Below are positions 18,458 through 26,714 of a stretch of DNA of 41,939 nucleotides, one piece after another (the first letter of the stretch is position 1; each line of letters begins with the position of its first letter). The notes beneath the pieces are model-generated. The model was not told the DNA's origin and ran no database searches. It worked only from the letters and a program-made list of their open reading frames with translations. Source of the stretch: an uncultured Pseudomonadota bacterium (GTDB lineage Bacteria; Myxococcota_A; Bradymonadia; Bradymonadales; Bradymonadaceae); NCBI GenBank assembly GCA_913057905.1, contig CAJXPB010000012.1:1-41939 (forward strand). The letters are read 5' to 3'. The position numbers and the translations under genes are program-made.

Positions 18458-19633
18458 TCAAGTCGTGCGTCCCGCGGCGGCCCTGGTGTCGAAGAAGGCC
18501 TCGAGACGGTCGAAGGCTTCCTCTAGCACGGGAGTCGGCCGGGTGTAAGCGAGTCGAAGGAAGCCTTCCCCCCCGGGCCCGAACCCGCGGCCGGGAATCA
18601 GCACGAGATCTTGATCCTCCAGCAGGTCGGTCGCCAGTTGCAGTGACCCTCCGTCGATCTGACTATAAGCGCGAACATCGATGAATAAATAGAATGCTCC
18701 GCCGCCAGTCGAGGCGCTCAGTCCCGGTATCTCCTCGATCCGTCCCGTCGCGTAGTCTCTTCGCCGGCGGAACTCTTCGAGCGTCGGCGTAAACAACTCA
18801 TCGAATCGGTCGAGTGCGGCCATGGCGACATGCTGGGTCGATGTCGGGGCGCAGGTGACCAGGTGTTGGTGGAGCGGTTTGAGCCCTTGAATCCAGGCCT
18901 GCGGCGCCGTCAGCCATCCGAGCCGCCAGCCCATGATGTGCATCGATTTCGACAATCCTCCGATTCGGATGCCCGGGATGTTCCGCCGTGCCGCACGATC
19001 GGCAACCGACACGAACGGGGAGTCGTAGACGTAGGGTCCGTAGATTTCGTCCGCGATCCAGTGGGCATCGGCGGCCTCGGTCGCCTCCAAAAGAAGATCG
19101 ATCTCGTCGGCCGAGTGATGGCGTCCCGTCGGATTCGACGGATTGTTGAAGACAACTGCCGAAAACCCCGCGTCGACGGCTTGCTCGAGAGAAGCCGGAT
19201 CGAGACGAAACCCATCGTCTGGATCGAGTCGGTATGGGACGGGTTCGGCGCCGACCGAGCGCACCAGATTGGGATAGGCGGGAAATCCGGGGTCGGGCAC
19301 GAGGACGCGCTCGCCCGGGTCGACGAGGCCCTGAATGGCCACCGCCAGCCCCTCTTGTACGCCGCAGGTGATCATCACTTCGGCAGCGGAGCAGCCAAGG
19401 TGAGCACCCACCGACTCACGCAGGGCGGGAAGCCCGAGGTTGTCAGAGTAGGGCGCCGAGGCGGACTCGGCGTGATCGATAAGGGCTGCGCGGAGCGGAG
19501 CGGGCACCTCCAGGTCGGTCTGGCCGATCCCAAGGTCCAGAGAGTCGGCGTTCGCCCTAGCGCGAAACTCTCGGATCAGCGTCGGCTCGATCGCCTGCGC
19601 CGCTTCCGAGAGCCTCTCCTCGTCGCCACTCAC
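18458..19633 (-). CDS. dapC: Succinyldiaminopimelate aminotransferase (class I/II PLP enzyme)
   Basis: The GTG at 19633 overlaps the dapD stop (GTGA), giving 391 residues. It is a fold-type I aminotransferase with NPSNPTG at 164-170, D195 in IADEIYG and the PLP lysine K229 in GLSKSMHIMGWRLGW. The immediate linkage to dapD indicates the step after tetrahydrodipicolinate succinylation: transfer of an amino group from glutamate to N-succinyl-2-amino-6-oxopimelate. Substrate choice is inferred from context; the fold alone fits several aminotransferases. An unknown gene follows 17 nt later. Confidence 0.85.
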   Translation of the reverse strand: MSGDEERLSEAAQAIEPTLIREFRARANADSLDLGIGQTDLEVPAPLRAALIDHAESASAPYSDNLGLPALRESVGAHLGCSAAEVMITCGVQEGLAVAIQGLVDPGERVLVPDPGFPAYPNLVRSVGAEPVPYRLDPDDGFRLDPASLEQAVDAGFSAVVFNNPSNPTGRHHSADEIDLLLEATEAADAHWIADEIYGPYVYDSPFVSVADRAARRNIPGIRIGGLSKSMHIMGWRLGWLTAPQAWIQGLKPLHQHLVTCAPTSTQHVAMAALDRFDELFTPTLEEFRRRRDYATGRIEEIPGLSASTGGGAFYLFIDVRAYSQIDGGSLQLATDLLEDQDLVLIPGRGFGPGGEGFLRLAYTRPTPVLEEAFDRLEAFFDTRAAAGRTT

Positions 19634-20472
19634 CGGAGGGCCTCTTCGAGGGCCGTCTGCGTGTCGGTCTGCTCGTCGCGATACTTCGCAATAATGAGGG
19701 CGTTCATCTGCAGACCGTGCTCGTCCGCCCATTCGCCGGAGGCCGGACGGGTTCCGGGAACGACCACGGCGGACGGGGGGATCTCAAGGGGGCCGTCGTC
19801 GGCGGTGTGTTTCGTCTCGTTGACGAGGTCAAAGATCGGCGTCGAACCGGTCACGACGCACCCGGCGGCCAGGACCGCGCCCGCGCCGACGCGAACACCC
19901 TCGTAGACGCCGGTGTTTCCGCCGATGAGTGCACCGTCTTCGATGACGACTGGCTGCTGGCCGACCGGCTCGAGGACGCCGCCTATCTGGGCGCCCGCCG
20001 ACAGGTGGACGCCCTCGCCGATCTGCGCGCAGCTCCCGACCAGTGCGTGGGAGTCGACCATCGTGCCGTCGCCGACGTAGGCGCCCACGTTGACGTAGGC
20101 GGGGGGCATCACGGTGACGTTGTTCCCTACATAGGCGCCGCGTCGCACGGCGCTTCCGCCGGGGACGACCCGGATGTTGCGTTGATGAACCGGTAGGTTT
20201 TGGGGAGGAAACGTATCCTTGTCACTGTAGGTCAGCGGTCCGGCTGCCTTGAACGCCTGCAACTCGCCGACGCGGAAGCCCAACAGGATGCCGCGTTTGA
20301 CCGAGGGGACGGCTTCCCAGCCTCCGTCGACCGGCCGAGCTGAACGGACCTCGCCGGCCTCCAGTTGCTCCAGGAGCATCGCCACAACTTCCCGGGTCTC
20401 CTCTTCCGAAGAAGACTCGGGGTCCGACTTATACAGTCGGTCGATCGTCTCGAATAGATCGGTTGATGTCAT
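19630..20472 (-). CDS. dapD: Tetrahydrodipicolinate N-succinyltransferase
   Basis: 280 residues, the usual length. A short helical N-terminal domain is followed by a left-handed beta-helix of hexapeptide repeats (about 100-225: RRGAYVGNNVTVMPPAYVNV, GAYVGDGTMVDSHALVGSCA and so on) and a C-terminal segment. It transfers succinyl from succinyl-CoA to tetrahydrodipicolinate in the diaminopimelate/lysine pathway. The stop overlaps the start of the aminotransferase gene, which gives translational coupling. It is cytoplasmic and trimeric by family. Confidence 0.96.
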   Translation of the reverse strand: MTSTDLFETIDRLYKSDPESSSEEETREVVAMLLEQLEAGEVRSARPVDGGWEAVPSVKRGILLGFRVGELQAFKAAGPLTYSDKDTFPPQNLPVHQRNIRVVPGGSAVRRGAYVGNNVTVMPPAYVNVGAYVGDGTMVDSHALVGSCAQIGEGVHLSAGAQIGGVLEPVGQQPVVIEDGALIGGNTGVYEGVRVGAGAVLAAGCVVTGSTPIFDLVNETKHTADDGPLEIPPSAVVVPGTRPASGEWADEHGLQMNALIIAKYRDEQTDTQTALEEALR

Positions 20473-20542
20473 GGTAAGGACCAGGGGTCAGAGCCGGAAG
20501 GCCACCGGCTGTGAGTGTTATCGGTGCGGCCCCGACGCTAAC

Positions 20543-20965
20543 TTATTCGCCGGACTGATCGCCAGTGGAGGTCGATCCGCCGGACGTTCCTTCGGCGGGA
20601 GCGGCGGAGTCCGAGCCCTGGCTACCCTGCGAACCACTCGGCGAACCCTGCGGCTGGACGACTTCCCCGGAACTACGTCCGAAGTTGGCGTCCCCTTCGT
20701 TCAGATCCATCGCCGACTGGGGCTGGCTGGAGAGATAGGCGAGGCTGAGGCTGGTCCCCATAAAGATGGCGGCGACGACAACCGTCGTCTTGCCCAGGGC
20801 ACTCTGCGTGTTCCCGCCACCGAACATCTTCTGTGCCGCGGCGTTGGCACCGCCGAGGCCTGCTCCGATGCCTTGGCCCTTTCCCGACTGAAGCAGGACG
20901 ATGGCCAACAGCACAAAGCTGACGATGACGTGGACGATTGTAACGACGGTCGAAAGCATGCTCAT
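20543..20965 (-). CDS. secG: Protein translocase subunit SecG
   Basis: From the ATG at 20965 the product has 140 residues. Two membrane helices (about 4-25 and 60-78) flank the conserved cytoplasmic loop LLQSGKGQGIGAGLGGANAA and FGG typical of SecG. It is the small subunit of the SecYEG channel. A tail of about 60 Ser/Gly/Gln-rich acidic residues follows the second helix and is longer than in most SecG proteins. The upstream part of the open frame before 20965 is not protein-like. No ribosome-binding site is obvious, and an in-frame ATG two codons later is an alternative start. Confidence 0.93.
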   Translation of the reverse strand: MSMLSTVVTIVHVIVSFVLLAIVLLQSGKGQGIGAGLGGANAAAQKMFGGGNTQSALGKTTVVVAAIFMGTSLSLAYLSSQPQSAMDLNEGDANFGRSSGEVVQPQGSPSGSQGSQGSDSAAPAEGTSGGSTSTGDQSGE

Positions 20966-21243
20966 GGATGTGTTCGGGAGCGGCCCGACAAAAGGGCGGG
21001 TTACCGGGGCAACGAGACAAGCTGTGTCTATAACGCAGCGATTCGGGCAGCGCAAGGTCGTTGAGACCGGGGCCAAAACGACGAGTTTCCGCTTGAGGAT
21101 CCCCGCCCAGCCACGTATGCACGTCCATGATTGGAGGCTGCGGTGCAGCGCCCGCCGGCGGGTGTCTGTGCACTCCCAGATTAGATGGAAAGCGGCCCAC
21201 GTTCCAGGATGCTGAGTTCTGACTTGCCCGAAGGAATTGCACC

Positions 21244-21879
21244 ATGCCCACTTCGTTCGCCCGCCTCGTCCGTGATGGCGAGGTCGACGATTTCAACCGG
21301 CGCGTCCGCGAGTACGAAGAGGAGAACGACGAATTGCCGTCGCTCCAGATGGAGGGATTCGAGGACCTCGAGCTCTCCGGCTTCGATTTCTCGCGCATCG
21401 ACTTTTCGTACGCCGAGTTCGCCGACTGCACGCTGACCGATGTTCGGTTCGACGGGGCCAATCTCGACGGAGCGTACCTACACGGCTGCACGCTGGTCGA
21501 CTGCTACTTCGACGACGCCCAGGGTGGCGGGCTGGCCATCGAGAATTGCACGCTGTCTCAGTGTCTCTTCCGAGGCGGCGAGTACGCGGACGTCGAATGG
21601 ACCGACACGCAGTTTACCGAATGTGACTTCCACGGATTGCGCGCAGAAGACGGTCTCTTCGAACGGATCACCGTCACGGAGGGCAACTGGACCGACGTCG
21701 AGGTCATTGACTCCGAGCTCTCGATGGTGAAGTTCAGATCCGTCGTCTTCGAAGACTGCGACTTGAGCGAAAACGACGCTCGTAGCTGTTACGTCACGGG
21801 AAGTGACGAGGCCCACGGCATCGAATTGCCAGACGGGTTTCGGGTGCGCTCCGAGACGCGGCGTCGAACGCTGGAATGA
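21244..21879 (+). CDS. Pentapeptide-repeat protein
   Basis: 211 residues. From about residue 42 to 180 it contains repeated A(D/N)LxX-like units (FDFSRIDFSYAEFADCTL, VRFDGANLDGAYLHGCTL and similar), which build a right-handed quadrilateral beta-helix. The N-terminal 40 residues are helical and acidic. Some pentapeptide proteins mimic DNA and protect gyrase, but most have no known role, and the repeats here are irregular. AAGGA precedes the ATG by 8 nt. hflK starts 21 nt after its stop in the same direction, so they may share a transcript. Confidence 0.88.
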   Translation: MPTSFARLVRDGEVDDFNRRVREYEEENDELPSLQMEGFEDLELSGFDFSRIDFSYAEFADCTLTDVRFDGANLDGAYLHGCTLVDCYFDDAQGGGLAIENCTLSQCLFRGGEYADVEWTDTQFTECDFHGLRAEDGLFERITVTEGNWTDVEVIDSELSMVKFRSVVFEDCDLSENDARSCYVTGSDEAHGIELPDGFRVRSETRRRTLE

Positions 21880-21900
21880 GTTACCCACACGGGACCCATC

Positions 21901-22908
21901 ATGCCTGATTTCAACACCTCCGGGTGGAGCCCCCCGGACATCAACCTCTCCCGCCGAACGATCGCACTGATCGCCATCGGGGGTGTGGTTGTCGTGACCC
22001 TGTTTACCATGGTCTTTCAGATCCCCGCGGACAGCATCGGAGTGGTCATGCGCTTCGGTGAACCGGTCCGCGAGGTCGGGCCCGGCCTGCACGTCAAGGC
22101 GCCGGTCGGCGTCGAAGAGGTGCGGATCGTACCCACCCAGAGACAACGCAAGGTCGAATTCGGCTACCGAACACAGTCGGCGGCCGTCGACTCCAGCTAC
22201 AAGCGGGAGGGATACGAGCACGAATCTCTGATGCTGACCGGCGACCTGAATGTCGTCGATGTACAGTGGGCCGTGCAGTACCGGATCGAAGATGCACAGA
22301 GATATCTCTTCGAGGTACGCGACGTGCGCGAGACATTTCGGTACATGAGCCAGGCGGTCATGCGCGAGGTGGTCGGCGACCGCACCGTCAGCGAAGTGCT
22401 GACCGTCGGCCGTGCTGAGGTCGCAGATACGGTCAAAAAGAGCCTCTCCGAGCTGTGTGATGACTACGACATCGGGCTACGGGTCGAACAGGTAAACCTC
22501 CAGGACATCACGCCGCCGGACCCCGTCAAGCCGAGCTTCAACGAAGTCAACGAGGCGCAGCAGGAAAAGTCCGAGCTCATCAACCAGGCGAAGGCCGCCT
22601 ACAACAAGGCGATTCCCGCCGCCAAAGGCGAGGGCAAGCGAAAGGTCGAACAGGCCGAAGGATACGCGGTCCAGAGAGTCAACCGGGCCCAGGGTGAAGC
22701 CGCCCGATTCAACAGCCTCTACGAGGCATACCGAAAGGCGCCTGAAGTCACCCGGCGCCGCATCTACATCGAGACCCTCTCGGAGGTCCTTCCGAAGGTC
22801 GATCGCAAGATTGTCATCGACGAGGGCGCCAGCGACGTCGTTCCGCTGCTGCCACTCGGCGACATGCGAGGTATGCCCAGCCCCAATTCCAACGGAGGTT
22901 CGAAGTGA
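21901..22908 (+). CDS. hflK: HflK, FtsH protease modulator
   Basis: 335 residues. After a short cytoplasmic start comes one membrane helix (about 20-39) and an SPFH/band-7 domain (about 42-280), with a long charged coiled segment rich in EA and KA repeats (about 215-275). With HflC it forms the HflKC complex that surrounds FtsH on the periplasmic side and modulates its degradation of membrane proteins. The stop overlaps the hflC start (GTGA). The proline/glycine-rich N-terminal extension of E. coli HflK is short here. Confidence 0.93.
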   Translation: MPDFNTSGWSPPDINLSRRTIALIAIGGVVVVTLFTMVFQIPADSIGVVMRFGEPVREVGPGLHVKAPVGVEEVRIVPTQRQRKVEFGYRTQSAAVDSSYKREGYEHESLMLTGDLNVVDVQWAVQYRIEDAQRYLFEVRDVRETFRYMSQAVMREVVGDRTVSEVLTVGRAEVADTVKKSLSELCDDYDIGLRVEQVNLQDITPPDPVKPSFNEVNEAQQEKSELINQAKAAYNKAIPAAKGEGKRKVEQAEGYAVQRVNRAQGEAARFNSLYEAYRKAPEVTRRRIYIETLSEVLPKVDRKIVIDEGASDVVPLLPLGDMRGMPSPNSNGGSK

Positions 22909-23852
22909 AACGAACTGTCGGAATTATTACTCTCTTCGTCATTGCCTTGCTCGTCGCCGTCGGGGCCGGTGCCACCTACGTGGTCGACGAAACTGAACAG
23001 GTTGTCATCACCCAGTTTGGCGATCCGGTCGGTGAGCCGATCTCGGAGCCCGGTCTGAAATTCAAGATCCCCTTCATTCAGACAGTGCATCGCTTTGACC
23101 AGCGGTTTCTGGAGTGGAACGGCGACGCCAACGAGGTCCCCACCAAGGACAAGCGCTTCATCGAGGTCGATACCTACGCACGTTGGCGGATCACCGATCC
23201 GCTGGTCTTCTACCAGCGTCTGCGCAACGAGTCCGGGGCTCAGTCGCGGCTCGACGATATCATCGACGGGGCCACGCGTGACGCCGTCGCCAGCCATGAA
23301 CTGCTCGAGCTGGTGCGCGCGTCGAACCGCGAGCCCGTTGTAGAAACGGACATTCCCGAGGAGGATTCATCCCCCGATCTGGAGAAGATCGAGACTGGGC
23401 GCCCCTCGATCATGTCGAGCATCGAAGATGAAGCTCGGCGTCAGACCGAGGATCTCGGCATTCAGGTCCTGGACGTCCGGTTCAAGCGGATCAACTACAA
23501 CGATCAGGTCCGCAAGAAGGTCTACGACCGGATGATTGCCGAGCGTGAGCGCATCGCCGAGCGGTACCGCTCGGAGGGACGCGGAGAAGCCGCCGAAATC
23601 GAGGGAACCAAGGAGCGCGAGCTCGACCGGGTCCTCTCTGAAGCCGAGCGCAAGGCTGAGGAGATTCGAGGAAAGGCCGACGCCAAAGCGACCGATATCT
23701 ACGCGGAGGCCTACAATCGAGATCCGGAGTTCTTCGAGTTTCTGCGCACGACCGAATCCTATCCCGAGGCTCTGAAGGGCAAGTCGTGGCTGTTGATGTC
23801 GACCGGTGGAGACTTCATGAAGTACCTGCGTGATTCGACTCCGGAACAGTAA
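22905..23852 (+). CDS. hflC: HflC, FtsH protease modulator
   Basis: 315 residues from a GTG overlapping the hflK stop. One N-terminal membrane helix (about 4-26) is followed by an SPFH domain starting with VVDETEQVVITQFGDPVGEP and a helical RERIAERYRSEGRGEAAEIE segment, all typical of HflC. The C-terminal motif EFFEFLRTTESYPEALKG is also conserved in the family. It is the partner of HflK in the FtsH-HflKC complex. The FtsH gene itself is not in the window. Confidence 0.95.
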   Translation: MKRTVGIITLFVIALLVAVGAGATYVVDETEQVVITQFGDPVGEPISEPGLKFKIPFIQTVHRFDQRFLEWNGDANEVPTKDKRFIEVDTYARWRITDPLVFYQRLRNESGAQSRLDDIIDGATRDAVASHELLELVRASNREPVVETDIPEEDSSPDLEKIETGRPSIMSSIEDEARRQTEDLGIQVLDVRFKRINYNDQVRKKVYDRMIAERERIAERYRSEGRGEAAEIEGTKERELDRVLSEAERKAEEIRGKADAKATDIYAEAYNRDPEFFEFLRTTESYPEALKGKSWLLMSTGGDFMKYLRDSTPEQ

Positions 23853-23854
23853 CA

Positions 23855-23871
23855 CCCGTGTCGCCCACGGG
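23855..23871. terminator. Short hairpin between convergent hflC and kamE
   Basis: CCCGTG and CACGGG (23855-23860 and 23866-23871) with a 5-nt loop lie in the 24-nt gap between two convergent stops. No T run follows, so termination is only suggested by position. Confidence 0.3.
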
Positions 23872-23876
23872 GTCGG

Positions 23877-24650
23877 TCAGGTGAGCCCGCGTTCGCGCAA
23901 CTCCTTGACGAAGTAACTGGCCACGTCTCGTGCGGTCGTCTCGGGACCGAACCCGGCGTCGAATCCCAGCTCCAGGGCCAGCTCGTGGTCGATGCGCGGG
24001 CCGCCGCAGATGACGAGCATCTGGTCGCGCAATCCCTCGGCCTCGAGCATGTCGATCAGGGCCGACAGATTCTCGATATGGACGTCCTTCTGGGTGACGA
24101 CCTGACTGACCAGAAGCACGTCCGCGTCGAGTTCCAGAGCCTTGGTGACCAGTTTCTCGTTCGGAACCTGCATGCCCAGATTATGGGCCTCGACCATCGG
24201 GTATCGCTCCAGCCCGTAGTCGCCGTCGTAGCCCTTCATGTTCATGATGGCGTCGATCCCGACCGAGTGAGCGTCGGTGCCGGTACAGGCTCCCAGGACG
24301 ACCAGCTCGCGTCCGAATGTCTCCTCGATGAAGGCGTTGAGCTCCTTGAACCCCATCCTCTCGGAGTCGACGGTCGCGACATCGATGTCGGTGAAGTCGA
24401 TGCTGGCGGCCGTCCGGCCGTAGACGATGAAGTAGGTGTATCCCTCGCCGAGATCCTCGATGTGGTAGAGCTGAGGGTCCTCGAACCCCATCTCGCGGGC
24501 CATCCGCCGGCCAGCTTCTTTGGCCTCCGGGCCGTACGGAACGGGAAGGGTAAAGGAGAGTTGAACTTGCCCGTCGTCGAGGGTGTCGCCGTAGGGGCGC
24601 ACCTCGGTCAGATCCGGCGGCTCGGCCCCTTCACGTCCTTTGATAGCCAT
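23877..24650 (-). CDS. kamE: Lysine 5,6-aminomutase beta subunit (B12- and PLP-binding)
   Basis: 257 residues, full length for KamE. The B12-binding motif D126-x-H128-x-x-G131 (GTDAHSVGIDAI) supplies the lower cobalt ligand. K139 in NMKG lies 11 residues after H128, the same spacing as His133 and Lys144 in characterised KamE, where the lysine binds PLP. The rest of the Rossmann B12 domain is well conserved (LLVSQVVTQKDVHIENL, CGGPRI). With KamD the enzyme moves the terminal amino group of lysine in lysine fermentation. No kamD is next to it; here it follows murA by 12 nt. It may work with a KamD encoded elsewhere. Confidence 0.9.
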   Translation of the reverse strand: MAIKGREGAEPPDLTEVRPYGDTLDDGQVQLSFTLPVPYGPEAKEAGRRMAREMGFEDPQLYHIEDLGEGYTYFIVYGRTAASIDFTDIDVATVDSERMGFKELNAFIEETFGRELVVLGACTGTDAHSVGIDAIMNMKGYDGDYGLERYPMVEAHNLGMQVPNEKLVTKALELDADVLLVSQVVTQKDVHIENLSALIDMLEAEGLRDQMLVICGGPRIDHELALELGFDAGFGPETTARDVASYFVKELRERGLT

Positions 24651-24662
24651 GCGATTGCCCGA

Positions 24663-25967
24663 TTACTCTCCGGCCGGCCGTCGCTCGATATCTGCGCCGA
24701 TCGAACGGAGTTTCTCGTCGATGTCTTCGTATCCACGGTCGATCTGTCCGACATTGTAGATCGTGCTCTCGCCTTTGGCAGCCAGCGAGGCGATCAACAA
24801 CGCCATTCCGGCGCGGATGTCCGGTGACTCCAACGTCGAGCCGTACAGCTCCGATGGACCCACGACCACAACCCGGTGGGGATCGCAGAAGACGATTCGC
24901 GCACCCATCGAAATCAGGGAATCGACGAAGAACATCCGCCCTTCGAACATCTTCTCGAAAAACAGCACTGTCCCCTCGGCCTGGGTCGCCACGGTGATGG
25001 CGATCGACATCATGTCGCTGGGAAACTGAGGCCAGGGGGCGTCGTCGATGGTCGGGATGTTGCCGTGCAGGTCGTCCTGGATCGCCAGGTCCTGGTCGCC
25101 CGGCACAAAGAGGTCGGCTCGGCCGCCGCTTTCGTTTCGAAGCTCGGTCGTCACTCCGATCCGCTCGAAGACGAGCCGGATCATGCGCAGGTCCTTCGGT
25201 ACGACGTCCCGGATCGTAAGATCACCCGGCGTGATGGCCGACAGGCCGGCGAAGCTACCGATCTCCAGGTAATCGGGCCCGATCGTGTGATCGCATCCCC
25301 ACAAACCCTTGGTGCCCTCCAGCTCCAGAATATTCGTGCCGATCCCTTCGATCCGCGCGCCCATCTTGGTCAGCATCCGGCAGAGGCCCTGTACGTGAGG
25401 CTCACAGGCGGCGTTCTGAATCGTCGTCTCGCCCTTGGCTACGGCGGCGGCCATGACGGCGTTCTCGGTCGCCGTCACCGAGGCTTCGTCCATGAAGATC
25501 GACGTGCCGACCAACTCGTCGGACTGAAAGTGGTACCCCTCCTCAGAGACGTCGATCGATGCGCCGAGTTCGCGCAGTGCCAGAAAATGGGTGTCGACGC
25601 GTCGACGGCCGATGACGTCGCCGCCGGGCGGTGGAAGTTTGCAGCCCCCTTTGCGCGCCAGCATGCTCCCGGCAAACAGAATCGATGCGCGGATCTTTTT
25701 GCACAACGCGTCATCCAGGTCAGTCGTCTCCACGTCGGCCGTCTGGACGGTCAATACGTGGTCGTCCTCCCATTCGTAGGTGCCGCCGAGGTCGGCAATG
25801 ACCTCCAGCATCACCTCGATGTCGTTGATGCGGGGGACGTTGCGCAGGGTGACCGGCTCATCGGTCAGCAGGGTCGCTGCCAGGCAGGGCAGCGCCTCGT
25901 TTTTGCTCCCGTTCGGCCGGATCGAGCCGCTGAGGGGTTGGCCACCTTGGATGACGAATTTTTCCAT
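24663..25967 (-). CDS. murA: UDP-N-acetylglucosamine enolpyruvyltransferase, Asp-type active site
   Basis: 434 residues, full length. It catalyses the first committed step of peptidoglycan synthesis: PEP plus UDP-GlcNAc gives enolpyruvyl-UDP-GlcNAc. The substrate-binding K22-N23 (SKNEALP) and the R-x-x-I-R-A-S region are present. In the catalytic loop, where E. coli has PGGC(115)TIG, this protein has PGGD(117)VIG. Cys-to-Asp at this place is known to keep activity and give fosfomycin insensitivity, as in mycobacteria and chlamydia. It lies between lipB (12 nt upstream) and kamE (12 nt downstream) in one leftward unit. Confidence 0.96.
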   Translation of the reverse strand: MEKFVIQGGQPLSGSIRPNGSKNEALPCLAATLLTDEPVTLRNVPRINDIEVMLEVIADLGGTYEWEDDHVLTVQTADVETTDLDDALCKKIRASILFAGSMLARKGGCKLPPPGGDVIGRRRVDTHFLALRELGASIDVSEEGYHFQSDELVGTSIFMDEASVTATENAVMAAAVAKGETTIQNAACEPHVQGLCRMLTKMGARIEGIGTNILELEGTKGLWGCDHTIGPDYLEIGSFAGLSAITPGDLTIRDVVPKDLRMIRLVFERIGVTTELRNESGGRADLFVPGDQDLAIQDDLHGNIPTIDDAPWPQFPSDMMSIAITVATQAEGTVLFFEKMFEGRMFFVDSLISMGARIVFCDPHRVVVVGPSELYGSTLESPDIRAGMALLIASLAAKGESTIYNVGQIDRGYEDIDEKLRSIGADIERRPAGE

Positions 25968-25979
25968 GGTCGGACTCCT

Positions 25980-26714
25980 TCAGTAGTTGATCGGCTCAGC
26001 CCAGTCGTCGGCGGTCGGCAACTCGACGTCGGCGTCGCGAAGTTCAGCACCCAACAGCGATTCGAGTCCCGGGTAAACCCGGCGGGCGAAGGAGAGGGGC
26101 TGGATGGAGTCCTCCTCCGCGTCGACCAGATCGGCCAGGCGCGCCATCGGTGCCTGGGGCATCCCGCAGGGCACGATCATCGAGAATGTCGAAAGGTCGT
26201 TGACGAGATTCAGCGCGGCACCATGGGTGGTCGTGCCCCGGCGTACTCGCATGCCCACGCTGGCGAGCTTATGGCTCGGCTCGCCCTGGGTCCAGATGCC
26301 GGGATGGTCCGGATCGTAGGCGGCTTCGACGCCGAAGGTCCCGAGCGCGTCGGAGAGTTCGGCTGCCAGCCCGCGAACCACGTCGACCACACCGAGGTCC
26401 AGCGCTTCGAGATCGACGACCGGATAGATGACGAGTTGACCCGGCTCGTGGGCGGTTGCCTCGCCGCCCCGGTCGATCTCGAAACACTCGACGCCCTGGG
26501 CCCGAAGCTGTTCGGGCTGGACGAGGTCGCCGGGTTCGCCGCGCTTTCCAAGGGTGACGACGGGTGGATGTTCGAGGACGAGCAACCATCCGGCGAATCC
26601 AGGCGATACGTCGCCGTCGATCAGACGGGCGCGGAGCCGATGCTGGAGTGCCAGGGCCTGGGCGTAGGGGACAGTCCCCAGCTCGAGCAGCCCTATCTCA
26701 GGTCTTGAGGGCAT
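25980..26714 (-). CDS. lipB: Octanoyltransferase LipB
   Basis: 244 residues. It transfers octanoyl from acyl carrier protein to lipoyl domains. Family motifs are RGGEATAHEPGQLVIYP (about 102-118; the usual T-x-HGPGQ has E in place of the first G), the catalytic lysine in KLASVGM and the catalytic cysteine in VPCGMP. The ATG at 26714 overlaps the last 17 nt of the upstream HARE/Mrr-like gene, so the two are coupled. lipA, the usual partner, is not in the window. Confidence 0.93.
   Translation of the reverse strand: MPSRPEIGLLELGTVPYAQALALQHRLRARLIDGDVSPGFAGWLLVLEHPPVVTLGKRGEPGDLVQPEQLRAQGVECFEIDRGGEATAHEPGQLVIYPVVDLEALDLGVVDVVRGLAAELSDALGTFGVEAAYDPDHPGIWTQGEPSHKLASVGMRVRRGTTTHGAALNLVNDLSTFSMIVPCGMPQAPMARLADLVDAEEDSIQPLSFARRVYPGLESLLGAELRDADVELPTADDWAEPINY

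Noticed and set aside
24876..26708. 610-residue plus-strand frame over murA and lipB
   Set aside because: Both real genes are conserved to the residue level on the other strand; this is a compositional artefact.
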